Positions 11,632 to 22,888 of a stretch of DNA of 64,000 nucleotides are shown here, piece by piece. The stretch is from Brachynemurus nebulosus. Taxonomy: Eukaryota; Arthropoda; Insecta; Neuroptera; Myrmeleontidae. The notes below the pieces were generated by a model. It was not told the DNA's origin, did no database searches, and saw nothing but the letters and a program-made list of their open reading frames with translations. Both the position numbers and the translations under genes were made by a program. Where the stretch lies: contig JAPWDM010000001.1 of assembly GCA_035578155.1 (NCBI GenBank), positions 6,018,172-6,082,171 of the forward strand. Reading direction: 5' to 3'. Within the stretch, counting starts at the first letter, position 1. Each line of letters begins with the position of its first letter.

Positions 11632-12420
11632 TACACGGAGAGAAAAATCCTATAATTTTTGTAGAGAAAATTTCAGAAAAATTACTATGCTCCCCTATAA
11701 TCCGTGCGCGATCGACGACCAAAATAAAAAATATGTGCTAGCATGGTAAAATTTAATGTGGTGCTAACACAACTTTTATCACACTCTTATGCATGTATAT
11801 TATAGTTTAATTATTGTTGTCGTACTCTTTCATTTGCGCATCTGACTCGCGACCTTATATTGGTTGCACTGTACCTGTAAAAACATGTATACAAAAATGA
11901 TGGCCAACAATATAATTCTAATACATATACTAAAGATAGGTAAATAAAAAGATGAATTAAACGATGACATCATCCTAAGAGAGTGTAAAAGCAACTGACA
12001 ATAGCTGCATCAAGGTGGCTGGTGCGAGCTGTCTGACAAAGTTTCTTCCACAGTCCACACCTATATGGTTCGCATGTAACCCATGTAACTCGCTGATTGA
12101 GGTACATTTCATTAGAGCGATCCCAACACAACCAACCTTCTTTCTGTTTTTTTTCTTTCTATTATTAGCATGTTAGCATGGAAATTTTTTTAATAAACAC
12201 AATTAAAAATTATTTTTTTGTCGGTAATGGAACTTTTTACTGTGCTGTTTTACAAATTTTACGGAGATAATATTACGAAAAGAACATTCCATCCTTTAAA
12301 TTTTTTATGATTAATTATAATCTTTATATTTTTACCTTACAGAATTTAATATGTTCGTCCTTTACACGTCGATTGTAGTGCTGAGCACAATAATTTTTAT
12401 AGGAATTTTCTCTCCGTGTA
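11632..12420. mobile_element. TA-flanked element, family with CACGGAGAGAAAA ends, copy 1
   Basis: The element spans 11634-12418 between TA dinucleotides. Ends are inverted repeats of about 25 bp: left CACGGAGAGAAAAATCCTAT, right on the other strand CACGGAGAGAAAATTCCTAT. A second, shorter copy (55328-55820) shares both ends and several hundred bases near the left end. TA duplication and non-coding content indicate a non-autonomous Tc1/mariner-type element. Copy 1 has extra internal sequence relative to copy 2. Confidence 0.75.
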
Positions 12421-12639
12421 TAGAGCGAATAATTATAATTTTTTATTATTAATTTAATTTCGGTAAAATCACTGATCTTACGAATATATCACACTGATAT
12501 GTTCATAAGATTTGTGATGATTTATAATTTTATATTTTAATTTTTACTTAATCCGATCTATAAAAAATTATAATATCCCCTCTAAAATCATAACACTGCA
12601 AAGTAGATATTTTATTTTTAAAACGAAAAATTCATATAG
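12421..12639. other. Short AT-rich spacer
   Basis: Nothing recognisable beyond AT-rich sequence. Confidence 0.5.
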
Positions 12640-12780
12640 TCTGAAATCATTTCCGTCATTAATAACTGGAATAGCATTAAGTCGTGTAATATGAAGTGTC
12701 GTTTTCCGACGACTTAATCTACCATTCAGTTCAGATAAATATCGGTACTTTTTTAACCATTACAGAAATTTTTACAGGAT
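12640..12780. repeat. Single unit of the 166-bp satellite-like repeat
   Basis: The segment carries TCATTTCCGTCATTAAT and TGTCGTTTTCCGAC. The same landmarks occur at 52983-53125, 54062-54155 and, as a tandem array, at 60960-61680 (inverted orientation). A further partial unit starts near 13690. The unit is non-coding and appears associated with hAT-type sequence. Confidence 0.6.
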
Positions 12781-13670
<890 letters not shown>

Positions 13671-15123
13671 GTTCTTTAATTTTAACTAAGATTCTGGCAG
13701 TCTGAAATCATTGTCGCCATTTATATTGCTTATATTGTGCATATAGGCCCTACTCTGACGCAGAAGGAGGGATCATTGCTACAAACATAATGATTTCTAA
13801 TATAGGTACTTACAAATTGTTTCTTATATGTATAAAACAATTGTTACAATGATTTCTTATATATATAAAGCAACTGTTTAGTTCAAAATTTCTGAAGTGA
13901 ACAAAACAATCATTTGATTGAAAAATCCGAAAAGATTTTATAATTTTATATCGGCCCGTTTTCCCAAAGGTGCTCTAAACGGGCAAAGATGGCCGAAGCT
14001 TTAGTCAGACACTAGTAACAAGTCAACTTTTCACAAATGTTGAATATGATATACAACGTTCAGTACGTTAGTTAGACTCGCACTTGATCGAGCTAACTTT
14101 TTAGATACGCAAGTACATAATTTGACCAAATTTCCGATTCACTAATTAGTAGTAATTAGAAACTAATGAAACCTAATTATGTCTTAATTATTCACTGTCC
14201 TCTCAAACATACATACTTATGTACATATATACACAATATAGCCATTAATAATTAATACAGTACACAATTTGATTCTATTTTTTAATATTGTATGTTAATG
14301 TCCATAAAAGATGCCATTGGAGAGAGACAATTTCCTTCACTTGCCCCAATAGATAGATACATTTATTTAGAAAGCAACAACATTGAAAATAATAATTATT
14401 TTTCCAATTAAAATATATGTGTAATTAGGGAACGATTGAAGCTTTACGTTGCAAATAAATTTTTAATGAAAATAGTAAAAGTTTTGTTGGAGCGACAGTC
14501 AGTGAGCTTCTCTCTGGTCGTGGCACCAACCAACCGATCCACCGTTGCGGCACACTGACATTAATTTACTTGACCCCGGTGAGTAATACATTGAAATGTT
14601 CCTCTTTCACTTCTCTATACAACATTGCTGGTAGCTAAAGTTATATAATATATCCTTTCTTGACTTTATACGTGTGATATCCCTCCACGTTTGGTTTCAT
14701 TTCGTTTTATATAACGAATTCTACCGTCAAGTATAACGCGCGATTGGTTCTTACTATAGGTAAAAGTATATATCTATCTACTGACTACTTTTATACCTAG
14801 GTACAATAAACACTGGATTTTAGCACCCTTTAATATTTTTCTTCTCCTTTATGTTGGTAAATAAAATTTAATATCGGAGATTCCGTAGTTTTATCTTATC
14901 TAACCCTTTTTTATTTTGTAAAAGTGTTTCTGTTAAATCCAATGATTTGAGAATGTTTTGTAAACAATCAGAAAGACAGTCAAATAATTTTACCGGGTAT
15001 ATTCAAACGATAGATTTGAATCGTTTTACAAAATAAGATAAAGGTGTAAGCTTTTAAAACGATTTAATTGTCTAAAAATTAAAAATTTATTTTAATCTTT
15101 TTTCTTTGAATCAAAAAAAATAA
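13671..15123. other. AT-rich DNA; possible short exon or promoter at 14480-14590
   Basis: Most of this stretch is plain. One patch (about 14480-14590) is distinctly GC-richer than its surroundings. It contains TCAGT in an arthropod initiator-like context (near 14499) and ends in CCCCGGTGAGTAATA, which fits a 5' splice donor (GGTGAGT). It could be a non-coding first exon, but there is no linked coding exon in the window and the call is weak. Confidence 0.25.
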
Positions 15124-16074
15124 TTAACCCGACGTGTGTACACTATATTTTCAAGAACACGGTGTGTACACTGGGTCTTTCAAGGAACGGTCGTGTTTTC
15201 AACGTTTTGTAGGCTTCCAAAAAATCTCAAAAAATTCTGAGTTACTTTTTGGAGTGTCTACTACATGGACCAGAGTTGCCAGAGTCAAAAGTTTAAAACT
15301 GTTATTAATAAAAATCGACCAGTATAGTCCAAAAAGCATGAAAAATAAAATTTTGTAAAAAAAATTCCTAACTCTACAATGAAGAAATATTAAAACAAAT
15401 GGTTTTAAGCTTTTGTAGCTTATACTATGTACTTTCAAATGAATATATTTTTTTTTTTTGGCATCGGCTCCAAAAAGCTGAATTATTCAAGCACCTAAAA
15501 ATGGGGAATATTTACAGGCAAGTCATAATAAACGGAACAGTAATTATTTGACACAAAATGAGTTTTTATTATTGAAAATATAAAAGAAATTAAATACTAA
15601 TAGAAAAAAACCGAAAAAGCAAGAAAGTAAAGAAAAGAAATGGAGCAAAACTTTGTTTTATATAAAAAAATAAAAAAAAAATGAAAAAATAAAGCCGCGA
15701 TTCCACTGCTGTGCACGTTATCCATGTTACCTAACGTGGATCCATCAATGAATTATAACGGTATACAATAATTTATTCTAGCCTTAAAAAAACTGAAAAA
15801 CTACGGGAAAGATAAAAATAACACCATTTACTTACCTTCGAAAATACTGACGCCGTGTGTACACTGACCCTTTTAGGGAACTGATGGAACTTTCATTCGC
15901 TCGCATCAGCAAGTCAATCACCAGACCCAGGCATCCATTGGACCTTGAGTCCCCACTACTAACTAGACTTTTTACGGACGGTAGTCAAAGCCCGCGCTTT
16001 ATTCATAAGAGAGAAATTTGAGTCTTAAATTTCGACTGTTCCTTTAAAAACCCAGTATACACATGCCGGGTTAA
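15124..16074. mobile_element. piggyBac-type non-autonomous element (TTAA-flanked)
   Basis: The element occupies 15128-16070 (943 bp) between TTAA at 15124-15127 and 16071-16074. Terminal repeats are CCCGACGTGTGTACAC and, inverted, CCCGGCATGTGTATAC (13 of 16 match). Precise TTAA flanks with CCC-starting ends are typical of piggyBac. The motif GTGTGTACACTG recurs beneath both ends (15170 and 15855). No transposase is present; the overlapping frames at 15134-15438 are chance. Confidence 0.8.
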
Positions 16075-16084
16075 TAATCCTTTT

Positions 16085-16193
16085 CGGAAATCTCAACAGT
16101 ATTTAATTCTATGTCCCAAAATCAGTTCCTTATAGTGCATCGCTCCACTTGCCCAACGACTCGAAAGTAGCTATACTTATATTTTAACAGCGT
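16085..16193 (+). repeat. Direct-repeat unit split by a hAT insertion, unit 1
   Basis: The phrase CCCAACGACTCGAAAGTAG followed by a T-rich segment and AGCGTAT(T/C)TAATTT occurs here and again at about 16867-16918. Both lie in units of about 150 bp, so two tandem units existed before the hAT element at 16202-16754 entered the first. Confidence 0.55.
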
Positions 16194-16762
16194 ATTTAAT
16201 TTAGGGTTTCCGATCTCTGGCCAAAAAATCAATATTGTGGATCGATTCGAATCGTCAAACCAAAGATCGATACAGGAGAAAATCGGCTTACAAAAATCGA
16301 TCTGACTAAAATCGATTCAATATACACAGAAGATAAAAGAAATATAAAAGTTTTAACGAAATTACTTATTAGGTAATCATAAATAGTTTCAAAAGAATTT
16401 TTAATTTCCTTTGAAGATGAACTGCTGAATATAATATAAATCAAGTGGTTTCCAGTTTGTGCTAAAAGTGTTACACGAATCCAAAATTTAACTCAATTTT
16501 CTATAAATGAATCATAAAAGTGGTAAAATTATTTTACAACATGAATAGCTAAAATATATTCTACAATAATTTTGAAAAAACATATTTTTACTAAAAATAT
16601 TTTACTTTAAATTCGAAAAAAATCGATCTCCGGTCCTGTAAATTTTTCACGATATCTGTATCGATTTGGTTTCCAAAGAATCGATTCGAAAAATCAAAGA
16701 TCGCTTTTCCAAAAATCGATTTTCGATAAAATCGAATCGAGATCGGAAATTCTAATTTAATT
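16194..16762. mobile_element. hAT-type element with perfect 8-bp target duplication
   Basis: The element occupies 16202-16754 (553 bp). It begins TAGGGTTTCCGATCTC and its right end, inverted, reads TAGAATTTCCGATCTC (14 of 16). It is flanked by atttaatt at 16194-16201 and 16755-16762, identical on both sides. The interior is rich in ATCGATT/AATCGAT-type repeats in both orientations, suggesting subterminal binding motifs. It is non-coding; the frames at 16229-16444 and 16591-16791 (minus) are composed of these repeats. Confidence 0.85.
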
Positions 16763-18075
16763 TTCATAAAATTTTGTCGAGATTGATTCAACTATTTAAT
16801 TTCCAATCAGTTCAGCTCACCTTACCTTAAAATCAAATATTCTGAAAATATGCTTTGCTTCGTTCACCCAACGACTCTAAAGTAGTTATATTCATATTTT
16901 AATAGCGTATCTAATTTTCATATCACGAGACCTTTTCGTAGATTGATAATTTTAGAAACACTGTAATTTTTGATCCTTTTTAAGGTCCCATTTGAGGAAA
17001 AAATTTCCGAAGAGTTACCACTGAAAACGTTTCGGAATCTCAAAAATATTTAAGCAAAATTTGGTTAAGACACGTCCAGCCGTTAATTTTGGTGCATATT
17101 TTGGGTCTCCAAGTCCTTTTTTTACGTTTTTGCATATACATTAACTATAATTACTCTGATTATATTTTTTCGGGGAACATATTATATGCACCAACCCAAA
17201 ATACTTTCAAAATTTGAGGAGAATGGGACTAGTAGTAAGTATGATATCGACATTTAATCGAATTTCATGCTAGCGCCGTGGCGACCATTACTCCGATTGC
17301 GACGAAATTCATAGGGGACAATCTACGAATCAAACCGCACAATTTCATTAAAAACAATTGCATAGTTTAGAAGTTATGCCACTTGGTGCGATTTGGCCAC
17401 ACACAAATAGACAGACAGACACGAAACTAAAATTGTTTAGGAAGATCTAAAACGTGCGTAATTTTTTTTGAGTGTGGGGAGAAAAATTATTATTTTTCAA
17501 AAGTGATCACAATATTTCCGTTATTTTAATAGTCTCGAAAGCAAAATGAATTCTTCATATAAATATTTAGAGCTATTACAATTAGATTTGATGGCTTTTA
17601 TTTGCAAACTTATGGATAAAAGTCAGTCGACACTGTACTGATAGCTTTCAAATGGTGATAAATAACAAAGTATGCGGCGCCTATACAAAAAGCAACCAAT
17701 CTTTCTTTTGTGTGCTCGTCGTACAAGAGCAGACCGTATGAAATAAATCGTTGCTTGAACTTTATTGTACAATTATTATTACTCATTTGTAATTAATTGT
17801 TTATAATGTCTTATATAAATTACCCACACGTACACACATAGGTACACGCGCGTATTTAGGTAACATATTTATCCGACTTGACTGTATGACGGTGTATGTC
17901 TGACATTTATATTGTTAGGTAATAAAGCACAATTTTTTCCATTTAAACAATTTAATGTTTGTTACGTAAGGGAATGGAAAAAGAAATTAACTTATAGCCG
18001 ACAAGATTTGACTAAGTACTTTTCGTAATTTTATTGTTAATTTTCTATTAACTATAATAGTTATTTGTGTACTAA
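16763..18075. other. AT-rich DNA with a dispersed-repeat tail
   Basis: After the second direct-repeat unit (to about 16918), the segment 17225-17450 has the look of a dispersed-element tail: GCGACGAAATTCATAGG, then ATGCCACTTGGTGCGATTTG, then a CACACA/GACAGACAGACA run. I could not define its ends or coding content. The rest is plain. Confidence 0.4.
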
Positions 18076-18161
18076 GAGCGCAAAGTGGTATATTGCGGCT
18101 CGATTGAGCCTGGCGGCGTCGCGTGTCATTCTCACGAGAGTGGCAATACTACTTTGTGCTC
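18076..18161. repeat. Palindromic mini-element (86 bp)
   Basis: The left arm GAGCGCAAAGTGGTATATTG faces a right arm that reads GAGCACAAAGTAGTATTGCC on the other strand. The centre is GC-rich. It could fold into a single hairpin and resembles the palindromic element at 4320-4412 in size and design, but not in sequence. Confidence 0.55.
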
Positions 18162-19635
18162 GAATTACAAACATAATTTTTTCTACAATCTTTTAAAATG
18201 TATTCGTTTTATTTAAAAAATACTTGAAAAAATAATTATATAATGGATGCTAACATTTATTTTAATGTTATAATTTTTTAATCATCAGAAATATCTGGAG
18301 GTGTATTTGGGAAACCATTGTCACTATTGCATATTTCCATCACATATATACACCCCCGTCACAAAATTTAAGACCACTTCAATCTTTTTTCTGAAAATGG
18401 TTTTATCTATGCAATGAAAACTTTAATTTAAACAACGTTATGTATACGATTTGACTACTCATTTGGCTTCCAATCTATGCATTTGTTTAAATTATTTAAG
18501 CATTTCTTTGACGATCACCTCACATCAAAGTGTGAAAGTGCATATTTTATATTTTTTTAAAAATTGAAATATAATTTTTTTAATAGATCAACAGTCAAAG
18601 TTTAGTGTGTGCTCTACTCTTTGAATTACTAAACTCGGTTAAAAATTGTTGCGATGAAAAAAAAAACGAAGTTAAAGGAAAAAAGTGATTTAAACAAAAC
18701 ACTATTTTTATAAAGACATGTAAAATCGCCAAAAAGTTTAGGACCATATCTAATAATGTTGTTTGATCCTAAACTTCAAGTTTAGTATCAAGTTTATAAA
18801 ATCTGTTTATTTGTTGCCATAGAAAATATAAACAACGCCTCCACGATTTATAATTAAATATCTGTTGAGCAAACGATAAAGTACTACTTGTCGTTTTAAA
18901 GCGAAAAGTGACAGTCCTCAACGAACACATATTTTGCGTATTCTTCATAGACCGTAAAAGCCTACTTTCTATTATGATTGTAGAAAAAATAATATCTATC
19001 GCCACATCCCAACTTATAGACGTTTTAAGTTACTAACATTAATTTCTTCGTCGTTTCATTTGACTGACTGTTAGAAAAAGAGAGTTGTTTATATTGTTCC
19101 TCCTAGTGTTTTATTCGAGTTTACTTAAAAAATATACAAGTTACGAAAATTCGGTTTGATGGAATAAAACTTTTCTTACAATTAATAAAACTTTCGGGTC
19201 GGTAGTACTGAGCTGAACTATATTTATAGCTATATGTTTTAATTTAAAAACAAAATCCTTACCGACTGTTGAACTAGTTTAGTTACTGCGCAAAACTGTA
19301 GACAAATGCATTATACATCATTAAAATTCATAAATTAACTTACAATTAGTTCATTTACATTTGCATAGACGGAAAAGTTTTCAACATTTTTATTCATAAC
19401 GAATCTAATTTCATGTAAATATTTTAACAAAAATAATTTATATTTGTCCGCTGTATCTGGTATTATTGTATTTGTAAGTATGTTATTAAGTACTGTGAAA
19501 ATTAGTTATAACAACAATGTCGAAGAAATTAAGCGCCAGTTAATGAGTATAAGACTTTTTGTGATATTTTAATCAGTTTTTCTTTTTCTTCAGTATATCT
19601 ACATTAAATATTGCAGCATCAAAAAATAATTTATA
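18162..19635. other. AT-rich DNA, possible Tc1-type relic
   Basis: CGTCACAAAATTTAAGACCAC (from 18357) and CGCCAAAAAGTTTAGGACCA (from about 18727) are related phrases in the same direction, and a short inverted match follows (AAGTTTAGGACC with GATCCTAAACTT). Such phrases are common at the ends of Tc1-like elements, but I cannot pair the ends and the frame at 18769-19005 (minus) shows no transposase motif. Nothing else is seen up to 19635. Confidence 0.3.
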
Positions 19636-20037
19636 TACTGTATTTTTCGGTGTATAAAATGTACCTTGAGCACCAAAATTTTTGTTCAAATTTGACTGTG
19701 CACGTGATACGCCGGATATAAAATTGATTCTATACAAATTATCCCGATTTTTATTTTAATATTATATATTCTCCTGTCGATAGTAAATGGGTTATCAAAT
19801 AAATAAAACAATAAAAGAAAATTTAACAATAATACAAATTTAATAAGATAGAATAAAAAAATAAAATATACAAAAACAAAGATAATATTGTATAAAATAG
19901 TTTATGTATTAAAATTATTTTAATTAGATATATAATTCATTATTTTATTATCAAGGTTGGAGTGCGCGTTATACTGTAACATACTAAAAAACTAAAAAAA
20001 ATTTTAGGATGTGCATTATACGCCGGAAAATACGGTA
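19636..20037. mobile_element. TA-flanked miniature element with CCGTATTTTCCGGCGTATAA-type ends
   Basis: The element occupies 19638-20035 between TA dinucleotides. The left end reads CTGTATTTTTCGGTGTATAA; the right end inverted reads CCGTATTTTCCGGCGTATAA (16 of 20). This end sequence is reminiscent of widely distributed Tc1/mariner-type miniature elements. The interior is AT-rich and non-coding. Confidence 0.7.
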
Positions 20038-20054
20038 CTTACTTTGTAATGTGT

Positions 20055-21386
20055 TTAACCTCCTCATTCCAAATAAAATTTTTTTTTCAAATTTTTGATT
20101 TTTTGTAAATTTTTGTGTTTATTACTATTAAAAGAAATCAAAAAACCTCTTTTAATTTTTTTTTTTTTACTGAAAAAACTTGATGTCGACTATAGTAGAC
20201 ATTTGGAATAACGCTTACTCAATTGAAATCTAAAACAATGTTAATTTCTTAAGAAATTATGGAAATAGTTGGCGAAGAAAATACAATAGATAAATTACAT
20301 GTGTATAGTTTTTCAATATTTAAATGAGATGACTTTTCAAGTACGGCAATAATCAGCAGTATTGTTCACAGCATGATACCTACTTATCTATATGAATGCA
20401 AAAAGAAACCGTCGCTTGTAAAACAGGTAACAAATTTAAATACAATTGGAGTGAACATAGGGTGGTATTTGTTGTAAGCAATAAAATAATTTAACATCTT
20501 GAAAGTTTATGGTCACTAATAACACCCTCTCGAAAAGTCATTCCAAATATTGTTGGAAAAGGTATAATAACTATTATACAAAGTAATTATTGTAATGATA
20601 ATGAACACATGAGGGTTTACACATTTATAAGAGGGTTCACTTTCCAAAATTTGGAAGCAGCCTTTTCCGCTAGAGCCACTTCATTGCCATAAACAACTTT
20701 TAAATTTCTCATGATAGCAAAAAGTTGGTCTCTCGGCAAGATTACAATGGAAGAAACCATTGTTTTGTAATGATAGTGCATTCTTGTTCTTGGAAGTCCC
20801 ATTACGGACATTTTGATGGAGGCACGAAAAAACCTTTTTGTTTGCTCATTATTTGAAATTAGCGGGCACCCTTTTTTCAATATAGCTACGATTGGTTTTT
20901 TCTGTAACCAGATTGAAAATATCTTCAGAAATGTACTTACTACATAAACATATTTTTTTTAATTATTACGTAGCCGGTTTCCAAATGTCGACTATAGTAG
21001 ACATAAAAGTTTCTGGCGTTACTATGACAACCAAACTCATGAAACATTCTAAACAAATACCTTATTTCCTTCTCTGGACATTCATAATAACATATTAACC
21101 CCCACATATTAAAAAATAATTTATTTAATGTACTAAAAAAATTATTTACATTCACGAAGACGCTGAGAACTACCCTTTGTAGCGATGCGCTCTTTTCAAA
21201 CTGCTGTGGAATATCGACAATGAACGTGGATCCAATTGAAAAAAATTCTGTAATGTGCTGCTATCTATGAGGAATACAGTGGTACTCCTGTCAGTGCTGT
21301 CAACTCACTCTAAAGCGATAAGAAGAATTCCCTACGAAATGTTGTTTTATGTCGACTACGGTCGACTGTTGGAACGAGGAGGTTAA
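20055..21386 (-). mobile_element. piggyBac element, decayed, with transposase remnant
   Basis: The element occupies 20059-21382 (1324 bp) between TTAA at 20055-20058 and 21383-21386. Ends are CCTCCTCATTCCAAA and, inverted, CCTCCTCGTTCCAAC (13 of 15). A GTCGACTATAGTAGACAT-type palindrome occurs at about 20185, 20988 and, altered, 21351, close to both ends, and may be a transposase-binding site. The interior contains a piggyBac transposase fragment on the minus strand. Confidence 0.85.
20617..20880 (-). pseudogene. piggyBac transposase fragment
   Basis: This 87-residue frame contains MGLPRTRMHYHYKTM and then LPRDQLFAIMRNLKVV, ending KFWKVNPLINV. In the piggyBac transposase family (DDE_Tnp_1_7) the equivalent stretch reads as a G-L-P-x-x-R-x-Y-W motif, then S-R-D-R-F-x-x-I-x-x-x-L-H-F, then L-W-K-V-R-P-L-x-D. 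The order and spacing agree. The catalytic aspartates lie further downstream in the family and are not visible here, and an intact protein is several hundred residues long. It is therefore a truncated, inactive remnant inside TTAA-bounded DNA. The start chosen is only the first Met of the open stretch. Confidence 0.7.
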
Positions 21387-21724
21387 TAAGTAGTAACAAG
21401 GAGATGCACCCAGAGTGAAATTCTTAGTTTCGATGAAACTTTACTGGTGTGTAGAAAATAAGAGATCATAATTTTTTCTATCAGCCATCATCGACTTTTA
21501 CGGGGTGAAACCAGCCCCTAAAGTAGGAGGTTTAAATCGTATCGTATTATTATCGGTACGAATTTTCGATTATTTCGAAATATATGTGGTATTTAAAACA
21601 TATATTTTTTATTATTGATTGCAAATACTTTCTGTATTTTTATTTTTTTTATTTTTTATGTGTTTTCCATCACAAAAATGTACATTTTCACTTTTCGATA
21701 ATGATTCATATGTTCTTCAGTACT
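21387..21724. other. Spacer with a dispersed-repeat phrase
   Basis: No gene is present. GGGGTGAAACCAGCCCCTAAA near 21500 looks like part of a dispersed repeat but has no partner in the window. Confidence 0.4.
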
Positions 21725-22006
21725 TAACACACACACCGGCATAATTAGCGGAACATAAAACAAAATATAAAAACCTATTTATTAAATAAAGTTGGCGGTT
21801 TTTTTTTTCATTTTTAGCATTATTTCATATATCATTTTTTCATATTGAAGTAACGAATCAATTGACTTTCCATATACAGTCTGTTAAATAAGATCGTGGT
21901 CGAAATAATTTAAATAAAAATTTATCTATTTAAAAAAATTTTGAAATACATATATACGTTTCACTTGATGAAGACTACGACGCAATTAGCTTAATAAGGT
22001 GTCCAG

Positions 22007-22038
22007 TCACCACCGGCGTCGATAAACGCCGGTGGTGA
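22007..22038. repeat. Perfect 13-bp GC-rich hairpin
   Basis: TCACCACCGGCGT (22007-22019) is followed by six bases and ACGCCGGTGGTGA (22026-22038). The stem is perfect and far more GC-rich than the surroundings. It lies within the nested Tc1-like element, downstream of the transposase fragment. Confidence 0.85.
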
Positions 22039-22040
22039 TG

Positions 22041-22274
22041 CTATTTTAGAGGCATACTTTTAGTTAAATTGACGAATTTCTTAGATTTAAATTTTTTAGA
22101 TTGAGACGAATCTCGCGAGTTAACTGCTTTAAATGTATATATGCGTTTTCCTCGAAGTTTGTACTTGATATGTGACCTAATCGGATTGGTATCGGGCGAC
22201 TGTGACGGCCAGTCGAATGTAACGATGCCAGATTTGGTATTCGTGTCGCGTATTTGGCACCCATGGTTCTTCAC
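22041..22274 (-). pseudogene. Tc1-type transposase fragment, catalytic region
   Basis: The 77-residue frame contains TFDWPSQSPDTNPI followed by HIKYKLRGKRIYTFKA. In Tc1/mariner transposases the signature W-P-(S/A)-Q-S-P-D-L-N-P-I-E-x-x-W leads into the last acidic catalytic residue, then a K-R-x-L basic stretch. Here the E-x-x-W part is missing: the sequence passes from NPI to RSHIKYKLRG, which indicates a small deletion of about four codons that removed the final catalytic Glu/Asp. Upstream DDE residues and the DNA-binding domain are absent. It is an inactive fragment in the nested element. Confidence 0.7.
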
Positions 22275-22482
22275 TTGTTATTCTAACAAAAGACAAACAA
22301 CTGAATCTTTCTTTAAAGTGCGTGGTAGACAAAGGTTCACTTTATCTGCTCACAAAATATTTAGAGAAAAACTTTTACCATTTGTGAGTATGGTCGACCA
22401 CGATCTTACTTAACAGACTTTAATTGTTTTTATTTATTATTGATGCAATTCTTTTTAAGAGGTCTGTCACTTTCGAATTCAA

Positions 22483-22674
22483 ATGCCGTTTCTTCTCAAT
22501 GTGGTCGAGCCCCAAACTGCCGTAATTGAAGAATGGCAAAGACTGCCCCAGGAGACTATAGATAACATCATGCTGAGTATAGAAAAACGAATGGAAGCTG
22601 TGATAAGAGCACGGGAGGAACCAGGCGGGATTAAAACGCTGTGTTTCATTTTCTATTTGTTAAATTGTTTTTAA
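22483..22674 (+). pseudogene. Tc1-type transposase C-terminal fragment
   Basis: The frame reads VIEEWQRLPQETIDNIMLSI and then EKRMEAVIRAR. Tc1 transposases end with E-E-W-x-x-(I/L)-P-Q-E-x-(I/L)-x-x-L-(I/V)-x-S-M-x-x-R-x-x-A-V-I-x-A-x-G-G-x-T-x-Y, so this is the C-terminal tail. The final G-G-x-T-x-Y is replaced by EEPGGIKTL, so the very end is altered. Residues before EEW are unlike Tc1 because the rest of the gene is lost to the insertion and deletion at 21877-22440. It is non-functional. Confidence 0.75.
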
Positions 22675-22888
22675 CTTAAATTATTCTTAGACAACATAAG
22701 ATTCCAAAAATTTGCTATTTTATATGGCTACTTGCTTTGCTACCGAAAATAAAGATATATAGACTTTTGAACATGTGATTTTAAGTGAATAATTAAATAA
22801 GATTAATATTTTCTTAAAATTAAATGATTTGTTTGATTTTTACAGATTATTGTATGTTCCGCTAATTCTGCCGGTGTGTGTAGATAAT

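Larger units (their letters stand above)
21875..22422 (-). mobile_element. Nested Tc1-like element
   Basis: The element occupies 21877-22420 between TA dinucleotides. Left end CAGTCTGTTAAATAAGATCG and right end inverted AAGTCTGTTAAGTAAGATCG match at 18 of 20, and both continue TGGTCGA. It carries a minus-strand fragment of a Tc1-type transposase (22041-22274). The opposite orientation of this fragment and the plus-strand fragment at 22483 is explained by nesting rather than by an internal inversion. Confidence 0.7.
21727..22888 (+). mobile_element. Tc1-like element (outer) with nested Tc1-like element
   Basis: The ends are inverted repeats: left CACACACCGGCATAATTAGC and, right inverted, CACACACCGGCAGAATTAGC, both followed by GGAACAT. 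The left end has an extra CA. TA lies next to the right end; the left TA is blurred by the CA run. A transposase C-terminal fragment on the plus strand (22483-22674) belongs to this element. A second TA-flanked element (21877-22420) is inserted in its left half, which pushes the total to about 1.16 kb. Confidence 0.75.

Noticed and set aside
22041..22674. Inversion within a single Tc1-like gene
   Set aside because: A second pair of terminal repeats with TA flanks (21877-22420) explains the opposite orientations by nesting.
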